64,000 nucleotides of DNA from Vishniacozyma victoriae (lineage: Eukaryota > Basidiomycota > Tremellomycetes > Tremellales > Bulleribasidiaceae), in assembly GCA_017654735.1 (NCBI GenBank), contig JADPYG010000089.1, positions 1,064,001 to 1,128,000 on the forward strand. Direction: 5' to 3'. The notes beneath the pieces are model-generated. The model saw only the letters and a program-made list of their open reading frames with translations, was not told the DNA's origin and did no database searches. Of this stretch, positions 1 through 9,922 are shown in pieces. Position numbers and translations under genes: made by a program. Numbering within the stretch: the first letter of the stretch is position 1; every line of letters starts with the position of its first letter.

Positions 1-223
1 TGCTCTCCCATCTTCGTCTTCCCCTGATCTACAAAACACAACATCTACCGGTCCTAGCCTCTCTACTGAACTTTTACGTTCCTGCATTTCTTTCTTACTT
101 TGCTCTACGCTTGTCATCCGACTCTTTCACTCCTTGCGCCGTTCTCTCGGATCTTCGAGAAAATTACAAGTAAGCCACCTCTACTTGAACATCCATAAAG
201 TCACTGACGGCGTAGGACCCATC

Positions 224-1361
224 ATGTCCACCCCACAGTACAGACAGGTCCTGGGTCCCATCAATGCCAATCCAGACATCATCCTCCCCTCCGACATCCT
301 CACCTCCGACAATGCCAACGAGACTATCATCGATCCATTGGTCAGAGAATTTGTTCGAAAGGCTCAAAATGGGGCTGAGGCTTCGAGAGAATTCGAGCTT
401 CGAAAGGCTCGGGATCCCCACGTCACCCCTGGCGACCACGGTATCGAGCTTGAAAACGTTGAGAAGCTGCTCGACCCAGTTGTCACCAAACGATTGTGTA
501 GAGTAGAAAAGCGACTCAAGAAATTGATATGGCAAGGGAGACAATATTATCGAGACACTGGCATACGACAGTATCAATACCAAGGCATGCGGGGGGATCC
601 CAAGGGCGCCGTCCTCCCTATGAATCCGCTTTATCCACTCGACTACGAAGTGGATCCTACTCGAGTATGGGTAGACTACATGAAACATGATTCAAAAGAA
701 GAGTGTAGAGAGGGAGCAAAAGGAGTCGTGGCGATGCTTACGCCTGAATCCGAGAACGTCGACCCTGTCGAAACCATTAGCACCGAGAACGGACCCAGTG
801 AAGACCAAGAGGAGGTCGTCATTCCTCTCGGTCGCCTTGATTCACTCGACGATACATCGGATCCTAATCAAGTGAGGTCAGAACATGCGGGCCATGAACT
901 GAAAGAAGAATGCGAGGAGGAGGGAGAAAGGGTTAACGCAATTCTTCCCTCTGGATGCCAGAGTGTCCAGCTCGTCGCAGATGTCGACGCTAAGGTCGAA
1001 GTGAGTGAAGGTAGCCCTGGAGCCAAAGATGAGGAGAAGGTCAAGCCCAAAGTCGAAGTTGTGAGATTCGCCGAGCGTGAGTGCTATCCTTAATCGCTGA
1101 GTTGCGAACTGACGTTCAGAAGCCCATGTCCGGATGTTTGAATGTCCACGAGCCGATTTGAAGGTCGAGCCGTCCGCTCTGCGAATGCGAATAGAAGAAT
1201 TGATGGCTACCCTAGCTGAAGATGAAGGTCCGGAAGGATGGTTGAAAGAGAGCGATTTGGATGTGTCGGATTTGTCTGATGGCATTATTTACAGCCGTCA
1301 GTACAGTAGCTATGAGTCTCCATGCAATGCACATACATCATGCTCGGCTTCCAGATGCTAG
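224..1361 (+). CDS. Hypothetical acidic protein, two exons
   Basis: I do not recognise this protein. The first good ATG is at 224; the open frame reaches further upstream without an ATG. A gtgagt donor at 1077 and a cag ending at 1119 remove a 43-nt intron. The frame joins 224-1076 to 1120-1361, giving about 364 residues. The N-terminal third is mixed and includes a basic stretch around residues 95-125 with repeated Arg/Lys and Tyr. The middle is strongly acidic (Glu/Asp runs) and probably disordered. The C-terminal exon is Leu/Glu-rich, possibly helical. A gtaagc at about 173 in the leader could be the donor of a 5'UTR intron. The gene converges with the downstream NSA1-like gene, leaving only about 65 nt between the stop codons. 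The last exon boundary and stop are less certain than the rest. Confidence 0.6.
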
Positions 1362-1427
1362 ATCCTTGATGTGGTCCTGGTCATTAAGCATACATCGAAG
1401 GTCACTCGCCCCAGCTATAAAACCAGC

Positions 1428-3043
1428 TCATGCCTGACGTCTCTTCTTGGCCTTGACTGGCTCCTCTTCCTCTTCATCCTCACTACCACTTTCCTCTTCT
1501 CCATTATCCTCGACCTCGCTCATCTCTCCCCAAACCTCCTCCTCATCCACTTCCTCGTCTTCACTATCATCCTCACCCTCCTCGCCCTCCTTCCTGACTT
1601 TTTCAGGTTTCTCCTCTTCCATCTCGCCCCATCCTCTCCATACACCCTGACCACCAACTCCACCCGCCACACTGACTATGCCTCTTGTCCATTTCTCTTT
1701 ATCTCCTCTGTTTCCTGTTCTCTCGACTCCGCTTGTGGCGTGTAATCTGAATGTTGCGTCGGATGATATTGAGCCTAAGCCGACTTTGGTATCCCTGCCC
1801 TCGGCGGAGATGGGGAGGAGGTATTGAGGAGTGGAAGATACTGGGAGGGTGTATGCTACTTTTCCAGTTCGAAGATCGAGCGATGCGAGGAGTCCTGATC
1901 GGTCCGAGAAGAATAGCTCACTGGTCGTTAGCCATGCAGAATAGAGGTATGAGGAATGTGGACGTACTGCTCAGAACCACCTGGGGCTACTGTGCTAATC
2001 CCACCTTCCCTTGCTACTTTCCAATCATCTGTGGGTTTCCTCTGCGCACGAGTGTCATATCTTCTGACCGTACCCAGCCTAGTCCCCGTAGCCAGAACAT
2101 CTTCCGATCCCGGTAAATACGTCAAAGCAAGGTGATGGACCGGTTGAGGTAATCGCAAGTGATTTGGGGGTAGCTATCATCAATCTCTGTTCTGCCTGAG
2201 AAGGGAGAAGGGATAGCTTACATTCTTGGCTCTCCATGTTTCTCCCTCTTCCAGCTCCTTTTTACGTTTACTATTCGTGCTCATGCTCTCGTCCTTCTCC
2301 CCGCTGGCTGCAAAAGTACGTTCGACATCCCATATACTAACTTCTAGACCATTTCCAGCTACTGCAAATGACGTGGATGATGTCGAGGCGGTAGCGAGGC
2401 AAGTGACGGGTGCGGAGAGTGTACGTGATTGCGAAGATGAGGAAGAGGACGAGGGGTGATATGTCAAGAGACCGGACGATAGGGCTGATATGGCTCCACT
2501 ATACAGTCAGCTCGGTGTATTTCACACGCAGGCTATAGCTTACTCCTGTACCGCCGATAGACCAGTCCAAGTGGATCCATTTCGGTGAGGTACATCCTCC
2601 TGCCTCGTGACTTCTGGTGGACCAGCTTCACCCTTGCCCTTCAACTGGAGAGTAGACACTCGGAAACCATCATCTGCAGCCAGCACCTATCATGAGCTCT
2701 GATTCTGAATGCTCTGAAATTCTAGCTTACCTGATCACCCTCCAATGCCAGCATACGCTTAACAATTCCAACCGGGGCATACTCCCCGTATTTTATCGGT
2801 AATGACTTGACAATCGGCTCATTCGCGGTTCCAGGTCCAGTGATAGGGAACGAGACATCCAGGAGTGTCGACGGGTGCAGCGAGGGCAGCAAGAAGTCTA
2901 ATGTAGGTATCATTGTTATTGTATATCGTGTACAATAGGTCGAGCATAGGGTGTAGGTGTAGGTTGTACCAAAATTTCGGAATGTGGGGCACCGAACATT
3001 GACTCTGAGTGACGCTGAGAGATTGAACGTCGTCAACAACCAT
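1428..3043 (-). CDS. NSA1: Ribosome biogenesis WD40 protein Nsa1/WDR74
   Basis: The assembled minus-strand exons read as an Nsa1/WDR74-type protein, a nucleolar factor of the early pre-60S particle. Recognisable parts are a WAxxN-type linker (ETWRAKN, around 2240), then LATGTRLGTVRRYDTRAQRKP around 2050-2120, the family's most typical stretch. The C-terminal tail is very acidic and ends in a Lys/Arg nuclear-type signal (KAKKRRQA) before the stop at 1428. Exons are separated by introns of about 45-55 nt, for example gtaagc near 2728. The 5' end is uncertain. A start at 3043 gives MVVDDVQSLSV, which fits the family's opening, but it needs an intron of roughly 105 nt ending near 2900. An in-frame ATG at 2913 needs none. 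Family membership is firm by motif; the exact exons are not. Confidence 0.8.
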
Positions 3044-3056
3044 ACTTATAACGACA

Positions 3057-3830
3057 ATGGCAGGTGATAAAGAGGTAGTGAATGTCCTGATGGTGTGTCT
3101 TGGGCAAGTTCATGGCTTTCGCGATGTATCAAACGAAGCTGACAATCAGCAAGTGAGCAGATCTTCTTCAATGAGGTATCAAGCTAATCGCACTTTTTCC
3201 TCTGCAGTATTTGGTATGTCGTCCTAGCAGCTCATTGCAGCGCGGCTGATCTCAGTCGCTCACCTATGGCCGAAGCAGTATTGAAGCATCAAATCACCCA
3301 GCGAACTGCGCTCCTGGAAAGAATGGATATTCGGGTAGATTCAGCTGGAACTGGAGCTTACCATGCTGGCGACGATGCGGATTCTAGGACGATAGAGACT
3401 TGCAGACGGGTCAGTCCTCTCAACTACAGCCATATTCAGGTACTCGAAGAGACAACTGATACCATAGCACAAAATCCCAATCTCATGTACCGCACGTAAA
3501 GTCACCACCCACGATTTCTCCAAATTCGACTACATCATCGCAATGGATCAATCAAAGTATGCCCCGTCCCAGAACACTATCCGCCCTCTGACATACAGTT
3601 TCTCAAATCTTCAGGCCAAACAGCCTTCCTCCTCCAAATCAACAATAGCGCTATTTGGATCATACGATCCTGATACCCTCTTCCCTGCGCCCGGGGCAAA
3701 GGTTCCAAAACCCAAAGCTATTGCTGATCCGTACTATGGCGGAGGGAGCGGATTTGATGATTGTTACAAGCAGTGTGTCAGGTATGCTGAGGGGTTCTTG
3801 GATATGCTGGAGAAGGGCACAGGGAGATGA
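3057..3830 (+). CDS. LTP1: Low-molecular-weight protein tyrosine phosphatase with microexons
   Basis: This enzyme hydrolyses phosphotyrosine on cytosolic proteins; it is the LMW-PTP family (yeast Ltp1, fission yeast Stp1). Six exons restore a 176-residue protein, close to the usual 155-165: 3057-3103, 3150-3152, 3208-3213, 3256-3409, 3468-3556 and 3599-3830. The joined frame gives the P-loop VCLGNICRSP (C-x5-R), with the catalytic Cys on exon 1 and the Arg on exon 4. It then gives GTGAYHAGDDADSRT, the ARKVTTHDFSKFDYIIAMD block, and DPYYGGGSGFDDCY, which holds the acidic general-acid loop. The P-loop Asn codon exists only if the 3-nt exon (3150-3152) is used. Intron 1 starts with GC rather than GT. 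The start codon lies 13 nt from the alternative NSA1 start on the other strand, so the two may share a bidirectional promoter. Confidence 0.9.
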
Positions 3831-4025
3831 AGTAGACTTGGTACGTTAAATCCAGTTGATTCGAGATTCAAGAATGAGCTGATTGAAAGAACCCTCTTCT
3901 CAACATACATGCATAACTCCCCTATGTAGCACCGGGAGTCATGCGTCTAGCTAACAGGTGTGATGCCGGCTATCACCGTATGCGAAAGAGCACGGCCGAC
4001 CGATCACTCTCTTTTGGAATCGAGG

Positions 4026-4760
4026 TCAAAATCCAGTGATGGCGGACTTTCGAGAACTGGTTGGATCCTTGCCAGCTGCTTGAAGCCCGGGACTCTCTGT
4101 CGGTCGTGCCAGAGCGGACATCTCAACCACGGGGATGTTGGGAGGAAGAACCATCTTGCCGGCCCAATACGACATCAGCCCCCGCTCCTGCCCTCCTTCG
4201 GCCCAACCGTCCATCGTATCAAGATCAGGATCGACGTAAATGCTCCCGAAATCAGGACCGAGAGCCGGCCCAGAGGCTAGTCTAATCTTGAGCTCGGCTC
4301 GGGCATTCGATTTGGTTTGGTCCCCGGCGTCGGGGATGAATAATGATCCAGTAACGCCCTTCATGGTTCCACTATGACTTACAACATCGTTTTCTCCCAT
4401 CAACTGTAGCCATACATCGAGTCTTGGCAGCTGGGTAGTATCGCCGGGCTCTAAACGAATCATGTCGGCAATGTCATCTGGCATTACGTATGCGCGAAGT
4501 CTCCCTGCGACGAAGGCCTCCGTCGCTCTGGAGATCTCGGTCGCTGATGGAGGATGTGGATTGATGAGGGTAGTCCGAGGGGCGTGTGAATCGTAGCTGA
4601 AGTCGTTGATGGGGGGAAGAAGTGAGGGGAACATACTGATTACCGAATGGATGTAGGTTTCGGCGGCGGATTGCTCTGTGCCCTCAATTAAAGCAGAGAT
4701 CGGTCCCTCGTCATCGCGGACAATTTGAAGGGAATACATGGCTCTGTGGCTGTAAGGCAT
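4026..4760 (-). CDS. Orphan protein 1 of the 4-10 kb cluster
   Basis: An uninterrupted frame of up to 244 residues starts at ATG 4760; a second ATG, eight codons in, is an alternative. I recognise no domain. The N-terminal half contains YSLQIVRDDEGPISALIEG and the C-terminal half is rich in Pro, Gly and Ser. A possible upstream exon in 4825-5139 could splice at the cag just inside this frame, since ttacag precedes the second ATG region. This would parallel the next gene downstream in the sequence, which also resumes after a cag before a Y-x-x-Q-I stretch. It is the last of five consecutive minus-strand unknown genes. Length and open frame favour a real gene, but the 5' end is not settled. Confidence 0.5.
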   Translation of the reverse strand: MPYSHRAMYSLQIVRDDEGPISALIEGTEQSAAETYIHSVISMFPSLLPPINDFSYDSHAPRTTLINPHPPSATEISRATEAFVAGRLRAYVMPDDIADMIRLEPGDTTQLPRLDVWLQLMGENDVVSHSGTMKGVTGSLFIPDAGDQTKSNARAELKIRLASGPALGPDFGSIYVDPDLDTMDGWAEGGQERGLMSYWAGKMVLPPNIPVVEMSALARPTESPGLQAAGKDPTSSRKSAITGF

Positions 4761-5203
4761 CTCTCAGTACAATTTGATTCATGGAAAGAGGAACTATGAG
4801 CTGATGCCTAGGAAGGAAAATGTATCAAGTGCTCCACAAATCTTTCACGCGTATCAACGGAGGCAACCCGTCATCCGTACGGCCAGGTGGAGCGCTGAAA
4901 CAGTGCGCCTTCATCTCGCGCTCCATCGGTCGTCGGCGGCGGCAATGGATGTGCTGATGGATGCCAGTGGTCCTGGCACAACGTCTGGCAACCAGATACC
5001 AACTGTCTCGCCGTCTCATTTGGTAAGGAATCGTGGCTCCCACCCTCTGACTTTGTTGCCAGAAATGAATATGTCGTATTGGCCACAGATGTACCCCGCC
5101 GGATCCCGCTTCGCTGATATCTTCTCCTAAACCATTCATATACAGTTGTCTACAAATCAGACACAGGTTTCCCCTACAAATGGCGTTCCTGGTTCGCCGA
5201 ATT
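4761..5203. other. Intergenic or unresolved exon region
   Basis: This interval contains minus-strand open frames of 71 and 104 codons (4871-5086 and 4825-5139) that could be the 5' exon of orphan gene 1. None shows a recognisable motif and I could not choose between them. The strand and frame need transcript evidence. Confidence 0.3.
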
Positions 5204-5959
5204 TCACGCGGTTTCTGCTGGCGTATAAGTCTTCACCTTCCAATCTCCTATGGTCGAGTTATCGACTCTAACGACACGATGCCACTGCGCAGCCGAAAAA
5301 TCGGGAGGCTTGACGAAGTGGTTGTCGCGACTGACTGCGATCATGTCCTTGTTCCCATCGACAAGATGAAACGTTTCCGCCAGGAATGCCTCGACCTGCC
5401 TTCCTGGTGTCTTCCCTGGGCTCGGCTTGACAAGTATGACTTCGGACGGCCCCAAGGAGGTTATTTGTATATCCTCACGCTTTGTGCCGTTGATCGTAAG
5501 CTTCGGCTCATAGGTGAAGAAGGATTTTAAGGGGTCATGCATGACAGTGAGGGATGTGAATTTTGGGCGGTACCAATTGCTCTCCCAATCGCTTGCGAGG
5601 CATCGTTTATTCTCGTGATCTGTAGGATAAAGATCAATGGTGCAATGCTTGTCCGTAGGAGTTGCAGATGCTTGAACGCTGACCGCCCCAATCATCTCCT
5701 TCAGCGAAAGCTGCTGCTCTGGAGTGAAGCTGGCTTCCCTGCTCCCTAGTGAATAGGCAAGCGTTCGAGAATGGTTTCGGGAATTAGCGTTCGATAATTC
5801 GACCCGTTGTAACATTTCGTAAAGTGAGTATATCGGGATGATGCTTGTCGTGTCATAGTCAGAACGCATGATTTGCACTACATATATACCTTCACTCTGT
5901 GAGACCAGCCCTTTGTTCGTATGTCCGCATGTGAACGCTCGACGCTCATATGACGACAA
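5204..5959 (-). CDS. Orphan protein 2 of the 4-10 kb cluster, 5' end unresolved
   Basis: The open frame covers about 250 codons to the stop at 5204. It has no ATG at its upstream end; the first in-frame ATG is at 5869. A splice acceptor (ctcacag) near 5905 suggests an upstream exon that I could not place with confidence. The stretch following the acceptor, EGIYVVQIMRSDY, resembles YSLQIVRDDE of the neighbouring gene at 4026-4760 in position and pattern, so the two may be diverged paralogues; that is inference only. The rest is a soluble-looking protein of mixed composition without transmembrane segments or known motifs. Confidence 0.5.
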   Translation of the reverse strand: MSSYERRAFTCGHTNKGLVSQSEGIYVVQIMRSDYDTTSIIPIYSLYEMLQRVELSNANSRNHSRTLAYSLGSREASFTPEQQLSLKEMIGAVSVQASATPTDKHCTIDLYPTDHENKRCLASDWESNWYRPKFTSLTVMHDPLKSFFTYEPKLTINGTKREDIQITSLGPSEVILVKPSPGKTPGRQVEAFLAETFHLVDGNKDMIAVSRDNHFVKPPDFSAAQWHRVVRVDNSTIGDWKVKTYTPAETA

Positions 5960-6553
5960 ATGGAAGCCTCGCAGGTCGGATAGGAAGCTAAAAGCCGAGT
6001 CTCAAGGATGCCGAGACGTTCGAAGACCATAATACAATGGTGATGAGCTTCACAAGCCCCCCGCTATGGGAATGTGAGAAATACAGGCTACAACATCCTT
6101 TGATTCCAGGTGAGAAGTCTGAAACGCTGGAGACATCCAATCACGGCAGGCCCGAGCCTCGTGTGTGGGAGATCGGTCGCGGACGGAGTCGGTGGCAAGA
6201 GAAGCCGGAAATTCCAGCGGATTTGATTTCCTCTCAACCCGGCAGGCCTTCCCCCGCAAAGTATCACATTTGTATCGGGGCGGAATGTTGAGGATCGACA
6301 AACCCGTCAACACTGTCGTGACGGGTTGTCGGGGACTCCGAATAGGTAGCAAGAGACTATACTCAAGGTAACATGAGATACATTTGTCACAGTAGTACTG
6401 TACGATCGAAGCTATACATACGGTCTACTGGACACATGGTCCAGCAATCAGGGCTTGAAGATTAGGGTCATGACAGATACCTGTGGTTCAAGGGAGATGT
6501 TCTGGATGCTAGTCCGGGTGGCATATTCTGCATTCAAATAGAGCCAAGCCGCC
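5960..6553. other. Intergenic region between orphan genes 2 and 3
   Basis: I see no supported gene. Several short overlapping frames occur on both strands without motifs. It should hold the promoter and 5' exon of orphan gene 2 and the 3' end of orphan gene 3. Confidence 0.4.
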
Positions 6554-7230
6554 CTATTCTTTGTGTTCATCTGCAATACTTCGGGACTCGTTCGACAATC
6601 GCTCAGCAGCATCGTTTTGTAAGAGACTGGTGGCGGATTTGGACGGGGTTCTCCGCATTTGTAGAGACTTCTTGACCCCCTTTTCTGCCAATCTCCGCGC
6701 CTGTGGACCCAGTGTGATACGCGCGCCTGACCACTGTGCCGTGTCAGTGGGAGCTCTTTGTACTCCGTTTCAGACAGCCAGGTGATCAGACTTACAAAAT
6801 CGCTTGTGAGCGACTCATAATCTCCCCCAAGCCCGTCTCCCCGTTTGTAATCATCGGGAATTGACGAAAGGTCGGTTACCGGATTGCTAAGACGGCCGAG
6901 ATCTTTTATATCGGCATAAGCTCTGATGTCCAACGTGTTCGGATCATCTCTTTGGGGCACGGCTGTCGACCCAAAGCGAACTTTGGCTCTCTGTTCTGTG
7001 GGGCTGAGTGTGATGATGCTGCGGTTGTCACGAAAATAGTGAGGCGTCCCGCGGATCATAGCCACGTCCTCGGCCGCAGGGAAGACTTCGATCGTCTGAT
7101 AGACGACACCCGTGCCGTCGGAGTTCTCGAGACCGAGGCTTGACTGTTTGTCGAGTCTCATTTTCCAGGTAGCGATAGGGTCTGATTCGGCTCTGATATC
7201 CGGATTGGTAGGAGTTGAGCTTGACATCAT
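6554..7230 (-). CDS. Orphan protein 3 of the 4-10 kb cluster, two exons
   Basis: Exon 1 runs from the ATG at 7230 to 6796, exactly 145 codons. A gtaagt donor and an acceptor gcacag define a 62-nt intron (6734-6795). Exon 2 (6733-6554) gives 59 more codons and a stop, making 204 residues. Without this splice the frame would run on to 6448 with less plausible composition. Exon 2 is basic and helical-looking (ARRLAEKGVKKSLQMRR) and ends in an acidic/polar tail. No known domain is visible. Immediately upstream on the same strand an open frame (7576-7244) ends 13 nt before this start. It might be a 5' exon, with a GC donor (gcaagt) near 7345, but this is not established. Confidence 0.55.
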
Positions 7231-8164
7231 GTAGTCGGATCGTTCAAGTGGATGTCAAGCAATGTTCAATGGCGGATCGCTTCGAAAGAAGCGGGATTAT
7301 GCAGTGTATATGAGAGGGTGGACACTTGCCGACCGTAGTCCACTCAGAGGGGGGTGGTAGATCCTCAGACGACCGCCGCGTCCGATGATCCATTGATAGC
7401 GTGAGTTTCGAAGCCCTCAGGGACTTGAATAGCCGTATGATCAACGGGTGCTCTTTCACATAGCGCACCCTCTTTGCCACTTTGAGAATTGGCACACCCT
7501 GAGGGGAAACCTTTGTCACCGCAGAGCCTTCCAGGGCTTTCGCATTGGCTCTCCTATGGCTCTGGCTATAGCGCATAGTTGCGTCGAGCGACTGCTATTG
7601 AGGGACTGCCTTTACTATAGGCTCTACAGCTTTCTCCCGCTTCCCAGAGTGGCGATGAGCCAAAGCTTCGGCAAGAGGCTGACAACCGAGCAAGCTCACG
7701 CTATCAAGCACCCAATGTCCCATTTGCCTATCTGCTATTCATGAACATGTACAATCAAAGCTGGGTGTTCCTTTGACCTGTGGAGCCGAGGCAGATAGGC
7801 TGAGGAATTTGGCTTTTTGACAAAAGCTTCTGTGGATACACCGAGGCGACTTTCATCATCTGGGCATTCAGCATCGCTGCTAATTCGTATTGACGCCTTA
7901 TTTTGCGCACTTCTTCTGCCATGATCCATAAAAGTGGTGTATGGCATATGTAGCTACACAATTTTACATTGTCACATGTCAAGTCCTCGTCGAATTCAAT
8001 GCACTCCTGATCCCAGATTATATCCGCATATAAAGCCCAACTACACGTACTGAACCGAAACTCTACAATACCAAGTTTATAAACATATGTCTGCTTCCGG
8101 GATGACCCTCCCTGCCCCTTACTCTGTCCACTCGGCCGTGGTTACCTTCCAACCCATTCCCTTT
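7231..8164. other. Intergenic region with small candidate ORFs
   Basis: No firm gene is visible. On the minus strand, 7922-7755 encodes a 55-residue helical stretch (AEEVRKIRRQYELAAML) starting from an ATG, and 7576-7244 is an open frame just upstream of orphan gene 3. On the plus strand a TATA-like box near 8028 precedes an ATG at 8087. These are listed as possibilities, not calls. Confidence 0.35.
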
Positions 8165-8209
8165 TCAGATAGGTCGACTTACCTGTCCTGGCGCCTGAGT
8201 GAGGGTTAG
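8087..8209 (+). CDS. Small ORF with TATA-like box, antisense to orphan gene 4
   Basis: A TATA-like element (catataaag) near 8027 is followed by an A/C-rich leader. An ATG at 8087 then opens a 40-codon frame ending with TAG at 8207-8209. The leader composition looks like an authentic tremellomycete 5'UTR. The product (MSASGMTLPAPYSVHSAVV...) has no known motif and its 3' end overlaps the last exon of the minus-strand gene. It could be a short peptide gene, the 5' relic of a lost gene, or chance. Confidence 0.2.
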   Translation: MSASGMTLPAPYSVHSAVVTFQPIPFSDRSTYLSWRLSEG

Positions 8210-9098
8210 CCACCTCGAGGGCTCCAAACTAGGGGTCGCGGTGGAGGCGTCAATTTGAGTTTGTCCCTTCCTTGCCCTCATCTCTTTCCTCGTCAACCTC
8301 GGGCTGTTCGTGCCCCGCCATGGACCCTGTGATCTTCCAGTCAGCTTGAGCCAGGAGGCCTCATCCTGGAAATCCGCCGGCTGAAGTGATATACGGGAGA
8401 GCTCTTGATCGCCTTTGTCTGGCCATTTGCCGAAGTCTGTATCTATGATGGAAATACCATCCAGCATCTTTTCAGTCGAGTCCCTGTAAGTCCAATCCCA
8501 GTCTCCCTTCAGCTGATTGGGGTGTTTGTTAGAAGGAAGCTCTGTAGAAGGCTTGGGAGTACTGGATTGATATATGCGCTGCAGTTGCCCGTAGAAGTCT
8601 CCGGGGTCGGCCGGTGACTCGGAGGAAGACGAGAGGGCTTTCTGACACAAGGCAGAATAGCCTTCGAGCGAAGTCTGGCGCTGGGAAGCCGTCATCGGCT
8701 GTTGATAGAGACTATTGGCCGTGTCAGCGATAGCAGCGGCAAACCGCGTGGCAGGATCGACCCAGTCTCCCGTCCTGGACTTGGCGTGGCTCTTGTATCG
8801 ATCATTGAAGGTATCCAAAAGCACATTCGTCTGTGAGGTCGAGGGGACCGATCCTGAAAGTGAAGTTAGCTCTTTGATGCTCTGCTCGGCATTTTACTAC
8901 CTCACCTTCTGCCACGTCCCCGTTGGTTTTCAGAACACTCAGAAGCATAGCAGCAATCCGCGCTTGCTTGTCAGGTACCCTCCAGCCGTTCCCTACTGTT
9001 CCCACCTCGTACAGATCGCCCTCTAGTCGAGCACGGTCTTGCCTACTTAGACCTCGGGTCGATTGTGTCATGAGATGCTCCTGAGCCTTCCTGGACAT
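8165..9098 (-). CDS. Orphan protein 4 of the 4-10 kb cluster, two or three exons
   Basis: The ATG at 9098 opens exon 1 (9098-8906). A gtgagg donor and a ttcag acceptor remove 52 nt (8854-8905), and the frame continues in phase from 8853. Reading to 8165 gives about 290 residues. A consensus gtaagt donor at 8182-8177 could instead lead to a further exon, in which case the true C-terminus lies downstream. The protein is hydrophilic, Ser/Gln-rich and without membrane segments; it contains a Trp-rich stretch (KGDWDWTYRD) and a repeated-looking SQGPWRG region. No family is recognised. It sits 58 nt downstream of orphan protein 5 on the same strand, which is tight for separate promoters. Confidence 0.55.
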
Positions 9099-9156
9099 CC
9101 TGTAGCCATCCGATCCGTATTCAATTGCAGTTGGCCCTAGTACTACCCTTCCCTGA

Positions 9157-9922
9157 TTAAACTGGAATCAGAGGGAGTTCTAAAGTCGGAATGTCTACGT
9201 CCAGACTCACGAAGCCATCTCGAAGCAACCCCCGGTATCCCTCGAGGCACTGTTCTACGGTCCCATTCGGGATCTCATCCCTTTCAATTGCTCTCTCAAT
9301 GCGCCCAACGCCGGCAATCGACACTTGAGCTACTAGATCTCCGCCCATCTTGGGACCTTGAAAGCGTGTACGAAATGTGCAGCGCTCGATGGGTAGGACG
9401 ATCTTAGTAGGACTGTATTCGACTGTCTTTTTGCCCCGCGGGGTCGTCACACTTGTTCGTGGCGTGGTGTGCAGCCACACGTGATCCCCTCCCACTTGAA
9501 AGCTCGTGTTGTGATTCACGAGCGAAATGTCTCCGTTGCGGTGCTTCTGGTAAGATGAGCCATCATCCGAGTACAGTACACCATACAGAGACGTCCGGGA
9601 GACTCACCATTGGCACGTGCATGTCCTTGGAGGCCACACTTGTAGGTTCGCTTTGGCGATCAGTCATGACGGGTTCTGCGTCAGGCGTCCCGAGGGTGTA
9701 GGTCGTCGATGGCGTGAGGAGCTTACGACAATTGGTGACCTTTTTGCGGCAGAAGGCGCGAAGCAGTACGATGTCCGGTGTACGTAAAGAGTCAAGTTTA
9801 AAGTTGAGACAGGAAATTTCAGGTGTGATCCAGCCTACGAGCTGTGAAGTGCGAAAGAGTGTGCGAGGGACCAGCATGAGAATGGCCAGGATTTTATACC
9901 ATATGAGCTGCCAGCACAGCAT
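9157..9922 (-). CDS. Orphan protein 5 of the 4-10 kb cluster, probable membrane anchor
   Basis: Exon 1 runs from the ATG at 9922 to 9608. A gtgagt donor and ttaccag acceptor remove 61 nt (9547-9607), and exon 2 (9546-9157) completes a 234-residue protein. The first 30 residues are hydrophobic (WYKILAILMLVP) and look like a signal anchor or short transmembrane segment. The remainder is predicted extracytoplasmic or lumenal and is mostly beta-like (KHRNGDISLVNHNTSFQV followed by a basic stretch). I looked for, and could not support, known fungal lumenal domains. It is the first gene of the minus-strand run of five unknown genes, so its promoter would lie in 9923-10575. Confidence 0.55.
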
